Positions 6,645 through 10,939 of a stretch of DNA of 10,939 nt are shown here, in pieces (positions within the stretch are counted from its first letter, which is position 1; every line of letters begins with the position of its first letter). Source of the stretch: Stenotrophomonas sp. (GTDB taxonomy: Bacteria; Pseudomonadota; Gammaproteobacteria; Xanthomonadales; Xanthomonadaceae); assembly GCA_003248565.1 (NCBI GenBank), contig QFOV01000252.1:1-10939 (forward strand), read 5' to 3'. A program made the position numbers and the translations under genes. The notes under the pieces were generated by a model. The model saw only the letters and a list, made by a program, of their open reading frames with translations. It ran no database searches and was not told the origin of the DNA.

Positions 6645-7877
6645 ATGTCGCGTTTCTGGAAGATCGTACTGCTGGTCATTGCAGTGCTGCTGGTGGCCGG
6701 TATCGGCTATCGGGTGATGGGGGGCGGCAAGCAGAAGGCCGGTGCGGCGCAGGCAGGCATGAGCCAGGGTGAGCAGGACAAGGACCCGGTGCCGGTGACC
6801 GCGGTCAGCGCCGAGAAGAAGGACGTGCCGGTCTACCTGACCGCGCAAGGTACGGTGACCGCGTTCAATACCGTCACCGTCAGCCCGCAGGTCGGTGGCC
6901 AGCTGCTCAGCGTCAACTTCCGCGAAGGCCAGGCGGTCAAGAAGGGCGACCTGCTCGCGCAGATCGACCCGCGCACCTTCCAGGCACAGTACGACCAGGC
7001 CGTCGCCAGCAAGCGCCAGAACGAAGCCCTGCTGGCTACCGCACAGTCCAACTATGCACGCTCCAACTCACCGGAATACCGCCAGTTCGTCGCCCAGACC
7101 GACCTGACAACGCTGCGCAACCAGGTGACCCAATACCAGGCCGCCGTCGCCGCCTCGCAGGCCTCGGCCGCACAGGCCAAGGTGCAGCTGGACTACACCC
7201 GCATCACCTCGCCGATCGACGGCATCGCCGGCATCCGCGCGGTTGACCCGGGCAATGTGGTCAGCGCCGGCAGCCAGATCGTCACCGTCACCCAGCTGCA
7301 GCCGGCCTATGTGCTGTTCAACCTGCCCGAGCAGCAGCTCGACGCGGTACGCAGTGCACAGGCCGCAGGCCCGTTGCAGACCGCCACCCTGGACCGCGAA
7401 GGCGGCAGCGTGGTCAATGCCGACGGCGTGCTGCAGGTGGTGGACAACCAGATCAGCAGCAGCAGCGGCACCTTCCGCCTGCGTGCGCAATTCCCCAATG
7501 CCAACGACGCATTGTGGCCTGGCCAGTTCGTCAATGTGCAGATGAAGCTCAACGTGCTGCCCGGCGCGATCGTGGTGCCGGCCGAAGCGGTGCAGCGCAG
7601 CAGCACCAGCGATTTCGTCTACCTGGTCAAGCCCGACAACACCGTCACCCTGCGTGAGGTGGTGCAGGGCGGTCAGGTCGATGACAGCCACGTGGTGATC
7701 AGCACGGGCCTGCAGGCCGGCGACAAGGTCGTCACCGAAGGCCAGTTCCGTTTGAAGGAAGGCAGCAAGGTCAATGCACTGGCACCGGGCCAGGCACCGC
7801 CGACGCCGACTGAAGAACAGCTCAAGGCGGCCAGCCAGAAGGGCAACCGTGGTGGACGGGGTGGCCCGCCGCGCTGA
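6645..7877 (+). CDS. RND efflux periplasmic adaptor (membrane fusion protein, MdtA/SmeI-like)
   Basis: A 410-residue HlyD/AcrA-type adaptor that links an inner-membrane RND pump to an outer-membrane channel. Residues 4-23 are one hydrophobic segment with no lipobox Cys, so it is held by an uncleaved N-terminal anchor as in MdtA rather than by a lipid as in AcrA. The lipoyl/barrel-sandwich halves are at about 77-109 (VSPQVGGQLLSVNFREGQAV, GDLLAQIDP) and 187-216 (ITSPIDGIAG, DPGNVVSAGSQIVTV), split by an alpha-hairpin at 110-185. Beta-barrel and membrane-proximal domains follow to about 378. The end is a Pro/Gly/Arg-rich tail (TPTEEQLKAASQKG then GGRGGPP), much like the tail of MdtA. It ends 47 nt before the RND pump gene, with which it forms an operon. 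Orthology to S. maltophilia SmeI is possible but not shown by the sequence alone. Confidence 0.94.
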   Translation: MSRFWKIVLLVIAVLLVAGIGYRVMGGGKQKAGAAQAGMSQGEQDKDPVPVTAVSAEKKDVPVYLTAQGTVTAFNTVTVSPQVGGQLLSVNFREGQAVKKGDLLAQIDPRTFQAQYDQAVASKRQNEALLATAQSNYARSNSPEYRQFVAQTDLTTLRNQVTQYQAAVAASQASAAQAKVQLDYTRITSPIDGIAGIRAVDPGNVVSAGSQIVTVTQLQPAYVLFNLPEQQLDAVRSAQAAGPLQTATLDREGGSVVNADGVLQVVDNQISSSSGTFRLRAQFPNANDALWPGQFVNVQMKLNVLPGAIVVPAEAVQRSSTSDFVYLVKPDNTVTLREVVQGGQVDDSHVVISTGLQAGDKVVTEGQFRLKEGSKVNALAPGQAPPTPTEEQLKAASQKGNRGGRGGPPR

Positions 7878-7913
7878 GGCGCTGGCCGGCACCCGCCTCC
7901 CCTCCCCCGCACC

Positions 7914-7917
7914 AGGA
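7914..7917 (+). promoter_or_regulatory. Ribosome binding site for the GTG-started RND pump
   Basis: AGGA, 7 nt before a GTG at 7925-7927. It supports the GTG start; the first in-frame ATG (7976) would remove half of the first transmembrane helix. Confidence 0.78.
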
Positions 7918-7924
7918 ACCGACC

Positions 7925-10900
7925 GTGGGCTTTTCGACTATCTTCATCCGGCGCCCGATCGCCACCTCCCTGTTGATGATCGGTTTGATGCTGCTGGGCA
8001 TCCTCGGTTACCAGCGCCTGCCGGTTGCGGCCCTGCCCGAGATCGAAGCCCCCAGTCTGGTGGTGACCACCCAGTATCCGGGTGCCAGCGCGCAGACCAT
8101 GGCCTCGCTGGTGACCACGCCGCTGGAGCGGCAGCTGGGGCAGATTTCCGGGCTGGACATGATGACCTCCGATTCGTCGGCAGGCCTGTCCAGCATCGTG
8201 CTGCAGTTCTCGATGGAACGCGATCTGGATACCGCCGCGCAGGACGTGCAGGCGGCCATCCGCCAGGCCACCCTGCCCAGCTCGCTGCCCTACCAGCCGG
8301 TCTACAACCGGGTGAATCCGGCCGATGCGCCGATCCTGACCCTGAAACTGGCCTCGGACACGCGACCGCTGCGTGAGGTCAACGATCTGGCCGACTCCAT
8401 CCTCGCCCAGCGCCTGTCACAGACCGACGGTGTCGGCCTGGTCTCCATCGCCGGCAACGTGCGGCCGGCGGTGCGCATCCAGGTCAACCCGGCGCAGCTG
8501 TCCAACATGGGCATGACCCTGGAAGACCTGCGCAGTGCGTTGACCCAGGCCAACGTCAACGCGCCCAAGGGCTCGCTCAACGGCAAGACGCAGAGCTATA
8601 CGCTGTCCACCAACGACCAGCTCAGCGACGCGGCCGACTACAACGACATCATCATCCGTTACCAGAACGGTGCACCGGTGCGCCTGCGCGACGTCGCCAA
8701 GGTGGTCGATGGCGTCGAGAACGACCAGCTCGCCGCCTGGGCCGATGGCAAGCCGGCAGTGCTGCTGGAAGTGCGCCGCCAGCCCGGTGCCAATATCGTC
8801 AAGACGGTGGAGAACATCCGCCAGATCCTGCCCAACCTGCAGGGCATGCTGCCGGCCGACGTGAAGCTCGATGTGTTCTCCGACCGCACGGTGACCATCC
8901 GCGCCTCGGTGCATGACGTGCAGTTCACCCTGGTCCTCACCATCTGCCTGGTGGTGGCGGTGATCTTCGTGTTCCTGCGCCGGCTGTGGGCGACGGTGAT
9001 CCCGTCGGTGGCGGTGCCGCTGTCCCTGCTTGGCACGTTCGGGGTGATGGCCTTCGCCGGCATGTCGCTGGACAACCTGTCGCTGATGGCGCTGACCGTG
9101 GCCACCGGCTTCGTGGTCGACGATGCGATCGTGATGATCGAGAACATCGTGCGCTACATCGAGAAGGGCAAGGACGGCCAGGAAGCGGCGGAAATTGGTT
9201 CGCGCGAGATCGGCTTCACCGTGCTGTCGTTGACGGTGTCCCTGATCGCGGTATTCCTGCCGCTGATCCTGATGCCGGGCGTCACCGGCCGTTTGTTCCA
9301 TGAGTTCGCCTGGGTGTTGTCGATTGCAGTCGCCATCTCGATGGTGATCTCGCTGACGCTGACGCCGATGATGTGCGCTTACCTGCTCAAGCCCGACGCG
9401 CTGCCGGAAGGCGACGACGCCCATGAACGGACCGCGGCGGAAGGCAAGGTCACCGCCTGGTCGCGCCTGGTCGGCGTCTACGAGCGCACGCTGGACTGGG
9501 TGCTGCACCACCAGCCGCTGACCCTGGGCATCGCCCTGGCATCGGTCGCGTTGACCGTAGTGCTGTACATGGTGATCCCCAAGGGCCTGCTGCCCGACCA
9601 GGACACCGGCATGGTCACCGGCGTGGTCATCGCCGACCAGAACGTCGCCTTCGAGCAGATGCAGCAGCGCACGCAGGCCGTGGCCGCCGCGCTGCAGAGT
9701 GATGAAGCGGTCACCGGCGTCGCCGCCTACATCGGCGCTGGCAGCATGAATCCCACCCTCAACCAGGGCCAGCTGAGCATCGTGCTCAAGGACCGTGGCG
9801 ATCGCGATGGGCTGGATGTGATCCTGCCGCGCCTGCAGGCCGCCGCCGCGCATATCCCCGGCATCGCGCTGTACCTGAAGCCGGTGCAGGACGTGACCCT
9901 GGATACGCGCGTGGCGGCCACCTCCTACCAGTTCTCGCTGTCGGACATGGACAGCACCGAGCTGGCAAAACAGACCGAGCGCGTGACCGATGCATTGCGC
10001 CGGCTGCCGGAACTGGCCGACGTCGACGACAACCTGGCCAACCATGGCCGCGCGCTGCATGTGGAAGTGGACCGCGACAAGGCCAGCCGTTACGGCGTGC
10101 CGATGCAGACCATCGACGACACGCTGTACGACGCCTACGGCCAGCGCCAGATCTCGACCATCTTCACCCAGCTCAACCAGTACCGCGTGGTGCTGGAAGT
10201 GGCACCGGAGTTCCGCACCAGCGATGCGCTGATGAACCAGCTGGCGATCGGCAGCAATGGTAGCGGCACGCTCAGCGGCAGCAATGCCACCACCCTGGGC
10301 CAGGTGACCTCGAGCAATTCGTCCACCGCCACCGGTATCGGCAGTGCCAATACCGGCATCGCGCTGGGCGCAGGCGGCAGCATCCCACTGTCGGCGATTG
10401 CCAGCGCCAAGCCCGGCACCGCACCGCTGATCGTCAGCCACCAGCAGCAGCTGCCGTCGGCGACCATCTCGTTCAACCTGGCGCCGGGTTACTCCTTGTC
10501 CGAAGGCGTGGATGCGATCAACAAGGCGGTGGCCGAACTGGAGCTTCCGCAACAGATGCAGGCACAGTTCGTCGGCACCGCGGCCGAGTTCTCCAGCAGC
10601 CAGACCGACGTGATCCTGTTGCTACTGGCCGCCATCGCGGTGATCTACATCGTGCTCGGCGTGCTGTACGAAAGCTGGATCCATCCGCTGACCATCATCT
10701 CGACCCTGCCGCCAGCAGGTGTCGGCGCACTCTTGGCGTTGTACCTGTGCGGCATGAGCCTGTCGGTGGACGGCATCGTCGGCATCGTGCTGCTGATCGG
10801 CATCGTCAAGAAGAACGCGATCATGATGATCGACTTCGCACTGGACGCGCAGCGTTCCGGCGCCAATGCCTATGACGCGATCCGTCGCGCCTGCCTGCTG

Positions 10901-10939
10901 CGTTTCCGCCCGATCATGATGACCACCGCCGCGGCCATG
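7925..10939 (+). CDS. RND multidrug efflux pump subunit (MdtB/HAE1-type), 3' end cut by window edge
   Basis: Inner-membrane proton-driven exporter of the RND superfamily; 1005 codons are present and perhaps 50-70 residues, including the last transmembrane helix, lie beyond the edge. It starts GFSTIFIRRPIATSLLMIG, the usual first helix, from a GTG. Asp399-Asp400 in ATGFVVDDAIVMIEN (TM4), Lys963 in GIVKKNAIMMIDFAL (TM10) and Arg995 in RFRPIMMT match the AcrB proton relay D407/D408/K940/R971. The motifs FNLAPG and VPLSLLGTFGVM and the TM10 motif are of the MdtB/MdtC kind. Residues about 777-817 are a Gly/Ser/Thr/Asn-rich insertion before SIPLSAIASAKPG; the D400-K963 spacing is 563 against 532 for D408-K940 in AcrB. 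It lies behind its adaptor; MdtABC and SmeIJK systems encode a second RND protein next, which would be outside the window. Substrates cannot be predicted. Confidence 0.95.
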   Translation, partial: MGFSTIFIRRPIATSLLMIGLMLLGILGYQRLPVAALPEIEAPSLVVTTQYPGASAQTMASLVTTPLERQLGQISGLDMMTSDSSAGLSSIVLQFSMERDLDTAAQDVQAAIRQATLPSSLPYQPVYNRVNPADAPILTLKLASDTRPLREVNDLADSILAQRLSQTDGVGLVSIAGNVRPAVRIQVNPAQLSNMGMTLEDLRSALTQANVNAPKGSLNGKTQSYTLSTNDQLSDAADYNDIIIRYQNGAPVRLRDVAKVVDGVENDQLAAWADGKPAVLLEVRRQPGANIVKTVENIRQILPNLQGMLPADVKLDVFSDRTVTIRASVHDVQFTLVLTICLVVAVIFVFLRRLWATVIPSVAVPLSLLGTFGVMAFAGMSLDNLSLMALTVATGFVVDDAIVMIENIVRYIEKGKDGQEAAEIGSREIGFTVLSLTVSLIAVFLPLILMPGVTGRLFHEFAWVLSIAVAISMVISLTLTPMMCAYLLKPDALPEGDDAHERTAAEGKVTAWSRLVGVYERTLDWVLHHQPLTLGIALASVALTVVLYMVIPKGLLPDQDTGMVTGVVIADQNVAFEQMQQRTQAVAAALQSDEAVTGVAAYIGAGSMNPTLNQGQLSIVLKDRGDRDGLDVILPRLQAAAAHIPGIALYLKPVQDVTLDTRVAATSYQFSLSDMDSTELAKQTERVTDALRRLPELADVDDNLANHGRALHVEVDRDKASRYGVPMQTIDDTLYDAYGQRQISTIFTQLNQYRVVLEVAPEFRTSDALMNQLAIGSNGSGTLSGSNATTLGQVTSSNSSTATGIGSANTGIALGAGGSIPLSAIASAKPGTAPLIVSHQQQLPSATISFNLAPGYSLSEGVDAINKAVAELELPQQMQAQFVGTAAEFSSSQTDVILLLLAAIAVIYIVLGVLYESWIHPLTIISTLPPAGVGALLALYLCGMSLSVDGIVGIVLLIGIVKKNAIMMIDFALDAQRSGANAYDAIRRACLLRFRPIMMTTAAAM

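Noticed and set aside
8417..10552. A 711-codon open frame on the minus strand opposite the RND pump gene
   Set aside because: Its product is a low-complexity His/Arg/Gln/Asp-rich text with no recognisable domain. It lies wholly antisense to a gene with clear RND motifs and has no ribosome site. Long antisense frames are expected in GC-rich genes.

Overview
The window is high-GC DNA from a gammaproteobacterium, most likely a Stenotrophomonas or close Xanthomonadaceae relative. The evidence is the GTAG-headed palindromic repeats of the kind described in S. maltophilia, and a gene set that fits (monomeric NADP isocitrate dehydrogenase, bimodular QueF, MdtABC/Sme-type RND efflux). It looks like ordinary chromosome: I see no phage genes, transposase, CRISPR array, tRNA or rRNA.

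Positions 1-6142 hold six genes, all on the minus strand. In transcription order (right to left) they are: an exported M20D-type metallo-aminoacylase/amidohydrolase; a DUF4261-like cytoplasmic protein 45 nt behind it; queF, for the last step of preQ1/queuosine precursor synthesis; a 100-residue LysM protein with a tandem 19-residue repeat; a small Ala/Pro-rich lipoprotein with a strong intrinsic terminator after it; and, after a 525-nt gap, icd for monomeric isocitrate dehydrogenase, whose C-terminal quarter lies beyond the left edge.

Positions 6143-6644 separate the minus-strand block from a divergent plus-strand operon. The gap is filled by a nested repeat cluster: two GTAG-type palindromes in inverted orientation bracket three copies of a second palindrome family, two of them inside a diverged 70-bp tandem duplication. 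The second family occurs again as an inverted pair at 1977-2068.

From 6645 to the right edge lies an RND efflux operon: a membrane-anchored periplasmic adaptor (MdtA/SmeI-like) and then an RND pump (MdtB-like) that runs off the window. The pump has the expected proton-relay residues and an unusual Gly/Ser/Thr-rich insertion in its second periplasmic half. A second RND gene may follow outside the window, as in MdtABC or SmeIJK systems.

The genes are mostly familiar families. The features most worth a second look are the nested repeat cluster in a divergent promoter region, the repeat-bearing LysM protein paired with a lipoprotein, and the low-complexity insertion in the RND pump. I did not find a convincing undescribed system.
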